Shown: piece after piece, positions 25,333 to 33,742 of the stretch
Layout of the letters: each line of letters begins with the position of its first letter
How positions within the stretch are numbered: the first letter of the stretch is position 1
Virus record (IMG/VR): IMGVR_UViG_3300025154_000063
Span: 1-64,000 of that record
DNA length: 64,000 bases
Reading direction: 5' to 3' (one strand)
From: a virus
Translations under genes and position numbers: made by a program
Notes under the pieces: model-generated
What the model saw: the letters and a program-made list of their open reading frames with translations, nothing else
What the model was told of the DNA's origin: nothing
Database searches by the model: none

Positions 25333-26047
25333 TGTTTACCTCCTGTTTCTTCATAAGTTTACGCCACGCTGCCACTGCTTTGCCGGCTACTGAACCTGCA
25401 GGCTGTGTGCCGTGAATAATTATAGCATATGGTTTGGTGCAGTCAATGGCATGACTATCATCATGGTCTATTTCAAGACCTAAGTCATCAGCTTCCTGCT
25501 GACTGTAGACAATGCGAGCGTAGACTGGGTACTGGTAGGCCATCTCATCATACCTACCACCAATACTGGCAGTGATACGAAAGTTTGCCGGCATATCTGG
25601 ACGAGTTACCTTGATGAAAGGTATCATCTTGGTGTACCCATAGAAGATTATCTCTGGATGCCGCTGTGCCACACGCATCCACGCCAAGTAATAGTCAAAG
25701 TTGTAGTAGTCACCACCCACATGGATACGAATATGGGTAGCACCCTTAGGCAACGAGCTATCTATGAGGTCAGCTAACACATCAGCATTGTGACCTGCTG
25801 CCCACAGTATATCAAAGTTACGCCACACCATATCACGTAACTGTTTATACTGTACCTCCATGCTTGCCTCGAAACATCGGATAGTACCATAGTCTGTGAG
25901 TACACCATCACGAGTTACCATTGTCTTACATATGGTAGCTGCAGGGCAGGTCTTGCCGGCTGGTATAGAGAACCCAAACACCTTAGCATTCTTTATTTTA
26001 GTCAGCTTAGAGTTGCCAGAACCCTTTGAGAAAGTTAGTTTATCCAT
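25325..26047 (-). CDS. GP88-like phage protein
   Basis: The 240-residue protein begins LTFSKGSGNSKL...VFGFSIPAGKTCPAATIC, then RCFEAS and HIRIHVGGDYYN...YLAWMRVA. This pattern recurs in actinophage and other phage proteins called gene product 88, whose function is unknown. Three Cys near the N terminus could bind a metal. It is the first gene after the promoter at 26108-26136. Confidence 0.7.
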   Translation of the reverse strand: MDKLTFSKGSGNSKLTKIKNAKVFGFSIPAGKTCPAATICKTMVTRDGVLTDYGTIRCFEASMEVQYKQLRDMVWRNFDILWAAGHNADVLADLIDSSLPKGATHIRIHVGGDYYNFDYYLAWMRVAQRHPEIIFYGYTKMIPFIKVTRPDMPANFRITASIGGRYDEMAYQYPVYARIVYSQQEADDLGLEIDHDDSHAIDCTKPYAIIIHGTQPAGSVAGKAVAAWRKLMKKQEVNNE

Positions 26048-26107
26048 AGGTAATCCTCCTGTATTTAATAAGAAAGTTAAATAAACTTAATTAAAGTTAA
26101 TAAAAGT

Positions 26108-26136
26108 ATTATAAACTATTATTAACTAATTGTCAA
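26108..26136 (-). promoter_or_regulatory. Promoter TTGACA-17-TATAAT (leftward)
   Basis: Perfect -35 and -10 boxes with 17-base spacing, at the 3' end of the 26133 gene. It drives the GP88-like gene and the genes after it. Confidence 0.88.
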
Positions 26137-26405
26137 TAGCTTCTTTCACTATTATCTAATTCATCTTCCTCCTCATCTTCTTCTTCTGAGTCAAATATGC
26201 TAAGACCATAGTCTCTTCTGTCTTGATTAGCTTGCTCAATAAAGAAGTCCCGTATGTCCAAGTGTGTGGTGTCTGACATAACCCCCTCACCGTAGTGTAC
26301 TTCAAGGTGTACAGCACGAAGCAAGCGATATGCCTGCTTCATGCGTGATACCGAGAAGAGCATGCGTTCAGCTAACAGCTTCTCCATTTCTCTGTATGCT
26401 TTCAT
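26133..26405 (-). CDS. Hypothetical protein with acidic tail
   Basis: The 90-residue protein starts at the ATG at 26405 behind AGAGGTAGAC. It is helical and ends in an acidic run (DSEEEDEEEDELDN). No family is recognised. Its 3' end overlaps the -35 of the next promoter. Confidence 0.5.
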   Translation of the reverse strand: MKAYREMEKLLAERMLFSVSRMKQAYRLLRAVHLEVHYGEGVMSDTTHLDIRDFFIEQANQDRRDYGLSIFDSEEEDEEEDELDNSERSY

Positions 26406-26407
26406 GT

Positions 26408-26617
26408 CTACCTCTCTATTCCAACTAGTGCATAGAGTTCCCTCCACTCTTCTCCGCACTCTTCACATCTGCAGTCCCGTCCCAAGTCTTCACCCATAGG
26501 TGAGGTGTTGATTACTGAATACTCTGCACCACACACGGGGCAGTTGAGACCACCTGTGTCTATATACTCATGTATAACTATCTTTTCGAAGTCGTCCTTA
26601 GTGTTTGTCATTGGCAT
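26408..26617 (-). CDS. Zinc-ribbon microprotein
   Basis: The 69-residue protein has CPVCGAEY and CRCEECGEEW, a four-to-five Cys ribbon. The start is uncertain between a GTG at 26623 and ATGs at 26617 and 26611, none with a strong ribosome site. It may be translated by coupling to the overlapping upstream gene. Confidence 0.5.
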   Translation of the reverse strand: MPMTNTKDDFEKIVIHEYIDTGGLNCPVCGAEYSVINTSPMGEDLGRDCRCEECGEEWRELYALVGIER

Positions 26618-26808
26618 GTCCACCCATTCATCGTAAGCTTGTCAACTTCATCACTCACTTCTTCCTGAGTGAACAAAGCAACAGTGATTGGCGACGGTTC
26701 ATCAGGTGTAAGGTAGAGCGCCTGTGCAAATGTCCCGAAGTACCATATATACACACATGCTGAGCCATTATACATGGTCAGTACTGCATCATCTAATTCA
26801 AATATCAT
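26608..26808 (-). CDS. Hypothetical protein, 66 residues
   Basis: Not recognised. It starts behind AGGAGGAACAAA and has an aromatic, hydrophobic first half (ACVYIWYFGTFAQALYL) that might be a strand pair rather than a membrane helix. It overlaps the ArdC-like gene by 11 bases. Confidence 0.5.
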   Translation of the reverse strand: MIFELDDAVLTMYNGSACVYIWYFGTFAQALYLTPDEPSPITVALFTQEEVSDEVDKLTMNGWTCQ

Positions 26809-27634
26809 TTTGTTCCTCCTCTTTCTCAGCCAACAAGTATTCAGTTACCTTTGTTGCCAGCTTACTGGTCTTATAGAAAGACCACTCATCATCTTTGATG
26901 CGTTCCTTCCATGCTTGCAGGTACTGAGCATGGTCAGGTTGAATTTCCTTACTCACTCCGAGTGTCATACACATGTAGAGTGAGGCGAGCTCAGCTACAA
27001 GCTCCTCTTCTGCAGAGGTGTGCTTGTCAAGCCTATCTAATCGAGAGGTATGTCCTGTCCAGTGAGCAAGCTCATGCAATCTGGTTGAGTCATAACCATC
27101 CTCTGTCTTGAAAGCCTCTGCAGGTGGGCAGATTATCCTATCTGAGCTAGGAATGTAAGCTGCCTTGTTACCACCGTAGTCTATGATAACTTGGTGACGA
27201 GTGAGCAAGTCATCTACAAGCTGTGACCCTTGTGTTGCATACAAGGTGACTGTGCTTGCCGGCTCTGTCCACCCCTCAACCTGTTGAGCATTGAATAGTG
27301 CAATGGTTCTCATCAGCGGGATGGTCTTGGGGTTACCATCTTCATCCTTGCCGTTGATAATCTTCCAGAATAGCACACTGGTTGACTTCTCACCTGACTT
27401 TACGTGAGCACCGAGTCTCTTCCAACAATTGAAGTTACCCCAGTACCGTGAGGTAAAGGGAGTAGACATCAGAATGAATGGATTGAACCCTGTGTACTGA
27501 CGCTTTGATTCAGCATTGCACGGCATAGCCCCACCATAAATATCAACCCACGGCTTCATCCACCCTGTGCCGTAGGTCTCCATCATGGACAGTACCTTAT
27601 CATTGATAGCAGTCATATCAAATTTAGTAGTCAT
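26798..27634 (-). CDS. ArdC-like antirestriction protein (zincin-like)
   Basis: The 278-residue protein starts at the ATG at 27634 behind AGGAGGTAATCGA. It has the ArdC N-terminal ssDNA-binding domain pattern (GWMKPW, YTGFNPFILM, GAHVKSGEKST, VLFWK) and a C-terminal metalloprotease-like motif LHELAHWTGH (HExxH, about 195-204). ArdC-type proteins protect incoming DNA from host restriction. The HExxH is intact. Expression in an accessory block is consistent with an anti-defence role. Confidence 0.82.
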   Translation of the reverse strand: MTTKFDMTAINDKVLSMMETYGTGWMKPWVDIYGGAMPCNAESKRQYTGFNPFILMSTPFTSRYWGNFNCWKRLGAHVKSGEKSTSVLFWKIINGKDEDGNPKTIPLMRTIALFNAQQVEGWTEPASTVTLYATQGSQLVDDLLTRHQVIIDYGGNKAAYIPSSDRIICPPAEAFKTEDGYDSTRLHELAHWTGHTSRLDRLDKHTSAEEELVAELASLYMCMTLGVSKEIQPDHAQYLQAWKERIKDDEWSFYKTSKLATKVTEYLLAEKEEEQNDI

Positions 27635-27972
27635 TCGATTACCTCCTGTCTTGAGCTGGGCATAAGAGAACCTAAACAATTGTGAGGCATACCATATACC
27701 TCTGAGTTTAACACATCTTGGATAGTTTTGCAAGGGTCAATTGCTCCATGATAATAACCCTTATACTTACGGACAAACCATTTAGGTGTCTCATCTGTAC
27801 TACCCATGTACCATGTTCCGTTGCCGGACAAGAATACAAGTTTGTACTTGTCAACATATGGTTTGATTACTTCATCATACACACTTTCTATGTAAACAAA
27901 CACTGCATCACAGAAGTGTTCATACATTCTGTTGGTTACATTTTCATACTTGTTTCGGTTAGTCACTGTCAT
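27631..27972 (-). CDS. Hypothetical protein, 113 residues
   Basis: Not recognised. The start is the ATG at 27972 behind AGGAGGATTGTCAAG. It is aromatic-rich (KYKGYYHGAIDP) with scattered Cys. It overlaps the ArdC-like start by 4 bases, so the two are coupled. Confidence 0.5.
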   Translation of the reverse strand: MTVTNRNKYENVTNRMYEHFCDAVFVYIESVYDEVIKPYVDKYKLVFLSGNGTWYMGSTDETPKWFVRKYKGYYHGAIDPCKTIQDVLNSEVYGMPHNCLGSLMPSSRQEVIE

Positions 27973-28153
27973 CTTGACAATCCTCCTGTCTTGGTATTCC
28001 AATCTGCTCATGGGTCGGGTGTGAGAAGCAGTTGCACTTGGTACACTGCACAGCCACCCAAGTAATGTGGTCAGTCACAAACCCCTCACTATTGCCACAT
28101 GAAGGACAACGACCCGTGTGTGGTAATTTCATTCTAACCATTATCATTGACAT
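27959..28153 (-). CDS. Zinc-ribbon microprotein
   Basis: The 64-residue protein has CPSCGNSEG and CTKCNCFSHPTH, a ribbon with additional His. The ATG overlaps the upstream TAA (TAATG). The acidic tail QEDCQDDSD is unusual. Confidence 0.5.
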   Translation of the reverse strand: MSMIMVRMKLPHTGRCPSCGNSEGFVTDHITWVAVQCTKCNCFSHPTHEQIGIPRQEDCQDDSD

Positions 28154-28410
28154 TATTCATCATCCTTTACTATAACAAACTCACGACTGTAATCACACCC
28201 GCCCTGTGCTATTCTAGGATATATAGAAGCATTCCGTTTGAGAACACCATTAGACCTATAGAAGAATATGTTTATCCACCACACATCATCTACCGAATGC
28301 CAGACACGTGTTACGTCTTGATGTCTTGTTCTCATAGCCAACATGTTGAGTGCCTTATTCAAAACATGTTGTGGTATTTCTTCAAAGGGGATGATTTGTG
28401 TTGTTCTCAT
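28153..28410 (-). CDS. Hypothetical protein, 85 residues
   Basis: Not recognised. It has a helical first half with several His/Arg residues and a Trp-rich centre (WHSVDDVWWINIFFY). It overlaps the upstream gene by 4 bases and the downstream gene by one. Confidence 0.5.
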   Translation of the reverse strand: MRTTQIIPFEEIPQHVLNKALNMLAMRTRHQDVTRVWHSVDDVWWINIFFYRSNGVLKRNASIYPRIAQGGCDYSREFVIVKDDE

Positions 28411-28667
28411 AAGCTATTCTCCCTAAGCCCGCCCTGAATTTTTTTCAGTAGCCAGCTTGATACCGTAAAGTTATTATGTAACATGTCCATCTTGATACGG
28501 TAGAACCGTACCTTGTTCACAACATATCTCTCAGAGACAATGCCAGCCTCCTGCTCTTGGGAGAGCAGGTAGCTAGCATACTCCAGTTGCTTGCTCGCAG
28601 CTAACAAGCGTGCTATGTGTGCACGAAGTATCCTTGTCAACCATAGCATCCACAATACTATGACCAT
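28407..28667 (-). CDS. Small membrane-anchored helical protein
   Basis: The 86-residue protein starts with a hydrophobic segment (MVIVLWMLWLTRIL) followed by basic residues and a long polar helix. It is probably anchored by its N terminus. It overlaps both neighbours. The family is not recognised. Confidence 0.5.
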   Translation of the reverse strand: MVIVLWMLWLTRILRAHIARLLAASKQLEYASYLLSQEQEAGIVSERYVVNKVRFYRIKMDMLHNNFTVSSWLLKKIQGGLRENSL

Positions 28668-28843
28668 AAGTTACGCTCTCTTTCCAGCTCGTGAATCAGG
28701 TCAGTGATTTCATTGTCCACTCGCTGACAATCTACAAGGAAACTAGTACCTTGATTGACACCACTGATATGCAGTAGCAATCCACTGATTGCCATGCCTG
28801 CCTCGGACAATACCCGTAGAACTTTAGATAGTAGTTTATACAT
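28658..28843 (-). CDS. Hypothetical protein, 61 residues
   Basis: Not recognised. The N-terminal half is hydrophobic (VLRVLSEAGMAISGLLLHISG) and the end is charged (LIHELERERNLWS). The ribosome site AGGAGGCAAT precedes the ATG. Confidence 0.5.
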   Translation of the reverse strand: MYKLLSKVLRVLSEAGMAISGLLLHISGVNQGTSFLVDCQRVDNEITDLIHELERERNLWS

Positions 28844-28851
28844 ATTGCCTC

Positions 28852-29136
28852 CTAATAATTCTGTTCAATAAATGAGCGCATTCCCTCATCAGCATTGAGG
28901 ATGTCAATACCGAAGTGGTTCTGCAAGTACTCAGCTTTCTGAACACTGGATTTCCGGTGCTCGGCAACTGGTTCGAGTTCACCAGTACAGTAAGAGCAGA
29001 TGATGTCATTGTCTTTCAAGACCTCAACTGCTTTCTCAGCAGAGTCCTGCCCTGAGTTGAAGTAAGAATACTCAGAGAGAACATTCATGTTCTGCTCATC
29101 ACCACACACACTACATGTAAACTTTTTATTAGCCAT
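28852..29136 (-). CDS. Zinc-ribbon protein, 94 residues
   Basis: The protein begins KFTCSVCGDEQN and has CSYCTGEL near residue 48, a zinc ribbon spanning about 40 residues. A helical C-terminal half follows. The ATG follows GGAGGCTAAATAAC. Function is unknown. Confidence 0.55.
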   Translation of the reverse strand: MANKKFTCSVCGDEQNMNVLSEYSYFNSGQDSAEKAVEVLKDNDIICSYCTGELEPVAEHRKSSVQKAEYLQNHFGIDILNADEGMRSFIEQNY

Positions 29137-29137
29137 G

Positions 29138-29335
29138 TTATTTAGCCTCCACTACAAGTAGTCGATTAGATACCCATATTACTTCACCATTTGGAAACCT
29201 GACGAGTGTCTCACACAGGTTTGATTGGTACACATGTACTGGTGTATACACTTCTTTTGATGTATACTCCCCAGTATTACCATCATATGTTCTCATTATA
29301 TCAACTGCAAAAAGGTTTGTACCTATCTTATACAT
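29138..29335 (-). CDS. Hypothetical beta-rich protein, 65 residues
   Basis: Not recognised. The pattern (NLFAVDIMRTYDG, KEVYTPVHVYQ, EVIWVSNRLLVV) suggests a small beta barrel. GGAGGTAATGTT precedes the ATG, and this ribosome site overlaps the end of the small membrane gene upstream. Confidence 0.5.
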   Translation of the reverse strand: MYKIGTNLFAVDIMRTYDGNTGEYTSKEVYTPVHVYQSNLCETLVRFPNGEVIWVSNRLLVVEAK

Positions 29336-29339
29336 AACA

Positions 29340-29435
29340 TTACCTCCGTGTGATTTTGAATGTAGTTACTAGCCACCATAGTCCGAAGACTATGGCAGCT
29401 ATTGAAAGGAAACAGAGTAGGCTAAGTCCGTTCAT
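29340..29435 (-). CDS. Single-pass membrane peptide, 31 residues
   Basis: A very short gene starts at an ATG that overlaps the upstream TGA (ATGA). It has one hydrophobic helix (LLCFLSIAAIVFGLWWLV) and a basic tail (FKITRR), and the arrangement fits an N-out single-pass peptide. Translation is probably by coupling, as no separate ribosome site is seen. Confidence 0.5.
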   Translation of the reverse strand: MNGLSLLCFLSIAAIVFGLWWLVTTFKITRR

Positions 29436-29776
29436 ACTATCTTGTAGTATGAGGTAGCCTCTTCTTGACATTCGAAGAGTGCATCTGCAGGAACACCATA
29501 CTTGACACACATTTCAAGTAAGCGTTCGTTATTCCACAGTGGGGTGTTGGTTACTTTGAGAACTTTAGCACCCTCGCCAACTGCCTCCATGATACCAGCC
29601 AGCTCGCACTCTGCCTTGATGGTATTGCTCAAGGCTGTGGCAAACTTGCCGAGGTCTTTCAGCTTGGTCTGCAGGTCACTGGTCTGCTCAATTATCTGCA
29701 GCTTGACCTTAGTCTGCTCGGCTTTATTCCCACCGAGGTCATTCAACATCTTGGTGATACTAATCATACTGGTCAT
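29432..29776 (-). CDS. Hypothetical helical protein, 114 residues
   Basis: Not recognised. It is a mostly helical protein with a coiled-coil-like centre (LQTKLKDLGKFATALSNTIKAE). AAGGAGGAAGACT precedes the ATG. It is the first gene after the promoter at 29796-29824. Confidence 0.55.
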   Translation of the reverse strand: MTSMISITKMLNDLGGNKAEQTKVKLQIIEQTSDLQTKLKDLGKFATALSNTIKAECELAGIMEAVGEGAKVLKVTNTPLWNNERLLEMCVKYGVPADALFECQEEATSYYKIV

Positions 29777-29795
29777 AGTCTTCCTCCTTAGTTAT

Positions 29796-29824
29796 AGTAT
29801 AGCATCGAATAGTTATTTTGTCAA
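29796..29824 (-). promoter_or_regulatory. Promoter TTGACA-17-TATACT (leftward)
   Basis: Perfect -35, one mismatch in the -10, 17-base spacing. It reads into the gene at 29432-29776 and the block after it. Confidence 0.78.
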
Positions 29825-30136
29825 GGATGCTGCTGACTTGCCATGCCAACAGTTATCTACCATCCATGCCATGATTAGGTCAAGGCTATGCTCTCCACTA
29901 GTGTGGTTAGCTTCACCCTCTAGCCCCCAAGTACACACTGTGCCCTTGATTACCAGTGAACTGGTGTCCCTGCCACCATCAGGATACTCGAACAGGAAAC
30001 CTGTCCACGTGTACTGTCCATCCACTCGAATGAGTGCCAATATCTGGTCACCAAATCGCATGACTTGGTTGACATGCACATATTGTGCATAGCCAAACTT
30101 GGCGTTCACTAGCTCTAACATCTTGTCATATAACAT
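29813..30136 (-). CDS. Hypothetical protein, 107 residues
   Basis: Not recognised. The start is the ATG at 30136 behind AGGAGGATTGCA; the longer frame to 30199 overlaps a small gene. It has a beta-rich middle (QILALIRVDGQYTWTGFLFEYPDG) and a C-terminal helix with CWHGK. Confidence 0.5.
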   Translation of the reverse strand: MLYDKMLELVNAKFGYAQYVHVNQVMRFGDQILALIRVDGQYTWTGFLFEYPDGGRDTSSLVIKGTVCTWGLEGEANHTSGEHSLDLIMAWMVDNCWHGKSAASLTK

Positions 30137-30146
30137 TGCAATCCTC

Positions 30147-30254
30147 CTACCACTCACAATTGATGAGGTATTCCATACCCTCAGCAATTCGAATATCATG
30201 TCGGCGCATACGCCACAATAAGAACTGCATTATGTACATCTTGATTGTGTCCAT
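30147..30254 (-). CDS. Short basic peptide, 35 residues
   Basis: The ATG overlaps the TAA of the upstream gene (TAATG). It is amphipathic and Met/Arg-rich (FLLWRMRRHDIRIAEGM). It ends just before the ribosome site of the next gene. It is supported only by coupling and frame, so it could be a leader peptide or chance. Confidence 0.4.
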   Translation of the reverse strand: MDTIKMYIMQFLLWRMRRHDIRIAEGMEYLINCEW

Positions 30255-30496
30255 TAATAGTCCCTTATGTAATTCTCAATCTGGTCTCGCAGGATAGGTG
30301 TATCCATGTCTACAGGTATTACCATTGTTACTAATGTATCCATGAAATTATCTTCACAATCACAGTCTACCTCACAGAAGTCGTGTCTGAATGGGTCTGA
30401 CCTGTAGCATGCCCATTCAGACCATGCACTTTGTAGGTTAGAAGCAAACTCTTTATTAGAGTTTATCAACATATTGATAATCAATCCATCTGCCAT
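30254..30496 (-). CDS. Hypothetical acidic protein, 80 residues
   Basis: Not recognised. The centre is Cys-rich and acidic (FCEVDCDCEDNFMD), perhaps a metal-binding loop. The GTGAGGTG stretch before the ATG is a weak ribosome site. Confidence 0.5.
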   Translation of the reverse strand: MADGLIINMLINSNKEFASNLQSAWSEWACYRSDPFRHDFCEVDCDCEDNFMDTLVTMVIPVDMDTPILRDQIENYIRDY

Positions 30497-30499
30497 TAC

Positions 30500-30802
30500 T
30501 CACCTCACATACTGGTCAATTTCACACGGTCTGAATACTTGCTCAGCCCGTCGGTAGAATACTGTCTTGACTACCTTCTTCACAGGGTCAACACAGGCGA
30601 CAATCACGTTGCCGTTGCTAAAGTTGTCAGTAAATTTGTCCTCATCGAGTACTCTTATTATTACTTTCGCCTCCTCATATGGTGTTTCAAGTGCGGCTTG
30701 CTCACACTGGTTGATACGATAGCGGAGTAGTGAGAGACTTATGCCTCTCACCTCCGCCTCACGCTTGGCGTGCTCACTGATACGAATTGTTGGCATCCTC
30801 AT
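30500..30802 (-). CDS. Small protein resembling DUF4258/RelE-fold proteins
   Basis: The 100-residue protein has ISEHAKREAEVRGISLSLL at the start and VIVACVDPVKKVVKTVFYRR in the second half. This loosely resembles DUF4258-type barnase/RelE-like folds (helix, then beta hairpins). No partner antitoxin is visible, so a toxin role is not claimed. It overlaps the phosphatase gene. Confidence 0.45.
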   Translation of the reverse strand: MRMPTIRISEHAKREAEVRGISLSLLRYRINQCEQAALETPYEEAKVIIRVLDEDKFTDNFSNGNVIVACVDPVKKVVKTVFYRRAEQVFRPCEIDQYVR

Positions 30803-31686
30803 CTGTACTCCAATTTCTTAGTCACACTGTTCCAGTAAGGTGTGAGCTCTGCCGTTGCGGCTGGCAATACTGCATTGCCATTACCCTTATTCAGGTATGT
30901 TACTGCTGGTGATGCTCGTACTACAAACTTCTGCTCACCAATCATTGCCGCAACATATCGTTCTTGGTTGCGTGTCTCAACAGCCTCATCACAGTAGTTA
31001 GCCCTCACCCATTTCACTGGGTCAGATAACTCTGGCATCCACAGCCCCATCAGAATGGATAGTACTACACCCGTTCTGCCGTGTCCACCCATACAACATA
31101 CTAGCACATCCTTGCCACTGAGCAAGACTGCCTTGATGTCTGCTGCAAACTGTTTCCAGAATGTCCAGTCCAAGTGCTCCGGCTGACCGTAGTCTAAGAT
31201 TGGCAGTGATACAAACTGAACATTCTGCTCACTGATTGAGGGGAATAGGTCAGGTCGATTAGTGGTTGGCATTGCACCAAACACTAAGTCCCCGCCTGTC
31301 AGGTCAACTACTAGCATACCCCTGTATACCTTAGCTCCACGGGATGTGCCACCTGCATAGAGTGTGCCCTTATTCTCAAAGGATACTATACTCTTGTTGC
31401 CCCTGTGACATTCTTTTCTTGCATATGAATTCCAAACGCCAGACGTAGTAGTTTTACCACCAGTTCTGTCCCAGTAGTCTGCATAGCGCAGGTCATCATC
31501 TTCAAACTCACCCTTGTGTAGCTCAAGCCATTCTTTATCGCTGAGCTCATCATCGGCAAATCTGGTAGCAGTCTTGACAGGTGCTTTTGGATTGGCTAAG
31601 TCAGCCTCCAATTGAGTGAGATTATTACTAACCCACTCGTTGAAATTTTGCTTATCTAAACGTGATTTCTTATGTTTCTTACTCAT
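30799..31686 (-). CDS. Tyrosine/dual-specificity phosphatase-like protein
   Basis: The 295-residue protein has the signature CCMGGHGRTG (CX5R, about 195-204), preceded by strands FVSLPILDYG. It also has a plausible general-acid region. A charged N-terminal extension of about 100 residues is not recognised. It could remove phosphate from protein or RNA ends; the substrate is unknown. It overlaps the large zinc protein upstream, suggesting joint expression. Confidence 0.72.
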   Translation of the reverse strand: MSKKHKKSRLDKQNFNEWVSNNLTQLEADLANPKAPVKTATRFADDELSDKEWLELHKGEFEDDDLRYADYWDRTGGKTTTSGVWNSYARKECHRGNKSIVSFENKGTLYAGGTSRGAKVYRGMLVVDLTGGDLVFGAMPTTNRPDLFPSISEQNVQFVSLPILDYGQPEHLDWTFWKQFAADIKAVLLSGKDVLVCCMGGHGRTGVVLSILMGLWMPELSDPVKWVRANYCDEAVETRNQERYVAAMIGEQKFVVRASPAVTYLNKGNGNAVLPAATAELTPYWNSVTKKLEYR

Positions 31687-32902
31687 TGTTCACCTCTTCT
31701 TCTGTGGTAGAAGAGGCTGGTTCATCACCAGCCCCCTCTTCATTGTTCTTATCATTACATGAGGAGCATATCCAGTCACCATCCTCATTCTCGATGAGCT
31801 CATCAGCCTCATGTATATCACAGCACTGGTCACAAGTAAACTCCCAACAGTCCTGACAATACTCATCCCCCTTGTACTCCTTGCTGTCAGTGCTCCAGTA
31901 TCCACAGTTCTCACACTGTATGTAGGAATATCGTGCTGCACAACGGTCGCAGATGTAGTCGCCACCCGATGTAACCTTGGCATCCTCCTTGTACAACTCT
32001 GTACCACAGTGGTCGCAGCTTGCGTAGTCCTCATTGTAACAATCACTGCACAGTATGTCGCCCCCCTCTGTGTGATACATGTCCTCACTAGGATAACTAC
32101 TGCCACAACTCTCACACTGAGATTCTTGAGAGATTTCCTCCCAGCCCTGAGAGCCAAGTACATCAGTACCAAACATGCCGAGGTCACATGTCTCAGACAA
32201 TTTCTTGCATAAGTCTGGACGATGGTGGTAGAATGTGATGTGACCACCATTTCTCTTGCCGAAGTTTTCCAACAGCTTACGAACATCTACACTGACGTGA
32301 GCATAATACTTCTCATCATCAATCCCATTGGAAAGCAGGTCATAATTCTTCTTGAGGTCGAGGAAGTTCATCAGGGTGTTCTCACCAATATCCATATTCA
32401 GGTGCACTCGTTCGAGCACACCGTCCTTATCAAACAGTGAGCCCCCATTATGCTTGAGGTCAATGATGTGGTCTACAAAGACAGTCTTGTTCACTTTGTA
32501 GAGACTGATTGCTTTTGAAATTGACTTCCACGCATTGCCACCATACCCACTTTCCCAGTTCTGGTCGAATACCCTTATCAGTGCAGGTGCTGATGCAAAC
32601 AAGTCATATTCAATGGCGGAATCATATGCACTGCCACGTCCACCACTCGGCAGGTCACAGGGGGCTTCACCGGATGCCTTGTCATATGCGTGCCGTGCCT
32701 CACCAAATGCTGCCATGAATGCGTAGGCTACGAATGTGTCAGCCATTACATCAATTACTTTTTCGAGGTGTCCCTCTACTGCACGGCGCAGAGACCAGTA
32801 GCGAACGTCGAGGTTCTCAGCATCATCACGTGGTTTGATAGTCCACATGCGATACTCGGCGGCGTTCAGGTAGTAAAAATCGTACACTAAGCTTATGTCC
32901 AT
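31679..32902 (-). CDS. Multi-zinc-ribbon protein, 407 residues
   Basis: The N-terminal 235 residues are not recognised. From about 236 to 390 the protein has consecutive CxxC pairs (CESCG, CSDC, CDHCG, CDRC, CENCG, CQDC, CDQCC, CSSC) in a LIM- or treble-clef-like array. Such arrays usually mediate protein contacts. It is one of the largest accessory proteins and overlaps the phosphatase gene by 8 bases. An acidic tail ends the protein. Confidence 0.65.
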   Translation of the reverse strand: MDISLVYDFYYLNAAEYRMWTIKPRDDAENLDVRYWSLRRAVEGHLEKVIDVMADTFVAYAFMAAFGEARHAYDKASGEAPCDLPSGGRGSAYDSAIEYDLFASAPALIRVFDQNWESGYGGNAWKSISKAISLYKVNKTVFVDHIIDLKHNGGSLFDKDGVLERVHLNMDIGENTLMNFLDLKKNYDLLSNGIDDEKYYAHVSVDVRKLLENFGKRNGGHITFYHHRPDLCKKLSETCDLGMFGTDVLGSQGWEEISQESQCESCGSSYPSEDMYHTEGGDILCSDCYNEDYASCDHCGTELYKEDAKVTSGGDYICDRCAARYSYIQCENCGYWSTDSKEYKGDEYCQDCWEFTCDQCCDIHEADELIENEDGDWICSSCNDKNNEEGAGDEPASSTTEEEVNNE

Positions 32903-32914
32903 CTTATTGCTCCT

Positions 32915-33424
32915 TTACCAATTGGACGGGTCAGATATTTCCGGTCTAATCCAGACCGGTGATACTTTATACTTTGTAAACGGTAGTATCTTATACTCAG
33001 CAGTGAGCACATTTCGCAGGTAAATTCTGCCGCTTGTTACGACAGTCAAATGAAACTCCTGCTCCATCAAGATAGTACGAACACTATCTGGAAGTACTCG
33101 ATTAGAAACATACCATTGGGGGTTATCAAGTCTAGCGACGGTTGACCAGAATAGTGGATACAAAGAGTGTGTATAGTAGTAAGATGAGTCCTTTACCCTG
33201 CTCCATCTATCACCACAACATGGACAATCAATCTCATTCTTGACCCCATCGAAGTAGACACCAATCTTCTCAGCAATCCGATTGGCTTGCTCAGCATTGT
33301 CAGCTTGCACGTTCACTGCGAACGTGATTGCATCGTGCTGGAGCACTGGTTGCCAGTCACCTTGCGGGGACTGGTTGAAGACGTAGTATGGTACGTCTTT
33401 TGGAAACTTAGCTATTCTGGACAT
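32915..33424 (-). CDS. Hypothetical protein with CPCCG
   Basis: The 169-residue protein starts at the ATG at 33424 behind AAAGGAGGTAAGTCTC. A single CPCCGDRW cluster lies near residue 70. An N-terminal region (TFAVNVQADNAEQANRIAEKI) resembles small domains that bind peptides or nucleic acid. No named family is recognised. Confidence 0.55.
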   Translation of the reverse strand: MSRIAKFPKDVPYYVFNQSPQGDWQPVLQHDAITFAVNVQADNAEQANRIAEKIGVYFDGVKNEIDCPCCGDRWSRVKDSSYYYTHSLYPLFWSTVARLDNPQWYVSNRVLPDSVRTILMEQEFHLTVVTSGRIYLRNVLTAEYKILPFTKYKVSPVWIRPEISDPSNW

Positions 33425-33734
33425 GAGACTTACCTCCTTTGAGTAAGTTGAAATGTGTCTTGACATTATCCTGACCACTTATATAAACCATGGTTACGAT
33501 GATTGTCAGATTATCAATACGTCCACATGTACTCTTTTCTGATTTTTTGTCACCATGTTGGAGTCCACGTAGATTGATACTATCAAACAAATGATATAAA
33601 CTTTGCCACCTCTTTCCAAAAGTACAGTCCAGAATTCTTGACACGTCACTTACTGAGACGTATGTGCCACTGAGAACATGTGTCTGGTCAACGTCATAAA
33701 TATTGACCATATATGCTATCTTTCGCCAGAACAT
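33408..33734 (-). CDS. Hypothetical protein, 108 residues
   Basis: Not recognised. It has AGGTGACACT before the ATG, a beta-like start (VNIYDVDQTHVLSGTYVSVSDV) and a basic second half (QHGDKKSEKSTCGR). It overlaps the next gene by 17 bases. Confidence 0.5.
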   Translation of the reverse strand: MFWRKIAYMVNIYDVDQTHVLSGTYVSVSDVSRILDCTFGKRWQSLYHLFDSINLRGLQHGDKKSEKSTCGRIDNLTIIVTMVYISGQDNVKTHFNLLKGGKSHVQNS

Positions 33735-33742
33735 AGTGTCAC

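Noticed and set aside
30500-30802. RelE-like toxin
   Set aside because: The match is loose and there is no antitoxin partner, so only a weak family resemblance is noted.
31690-32286. 198-codon leftward frame overlapping the multi-zinc protein
   Set aside because: It lies in another frame of a gene with clear CxxC repeats and is Val/Thr/Arg-rich in an unnatural way. It has no ribosome site.
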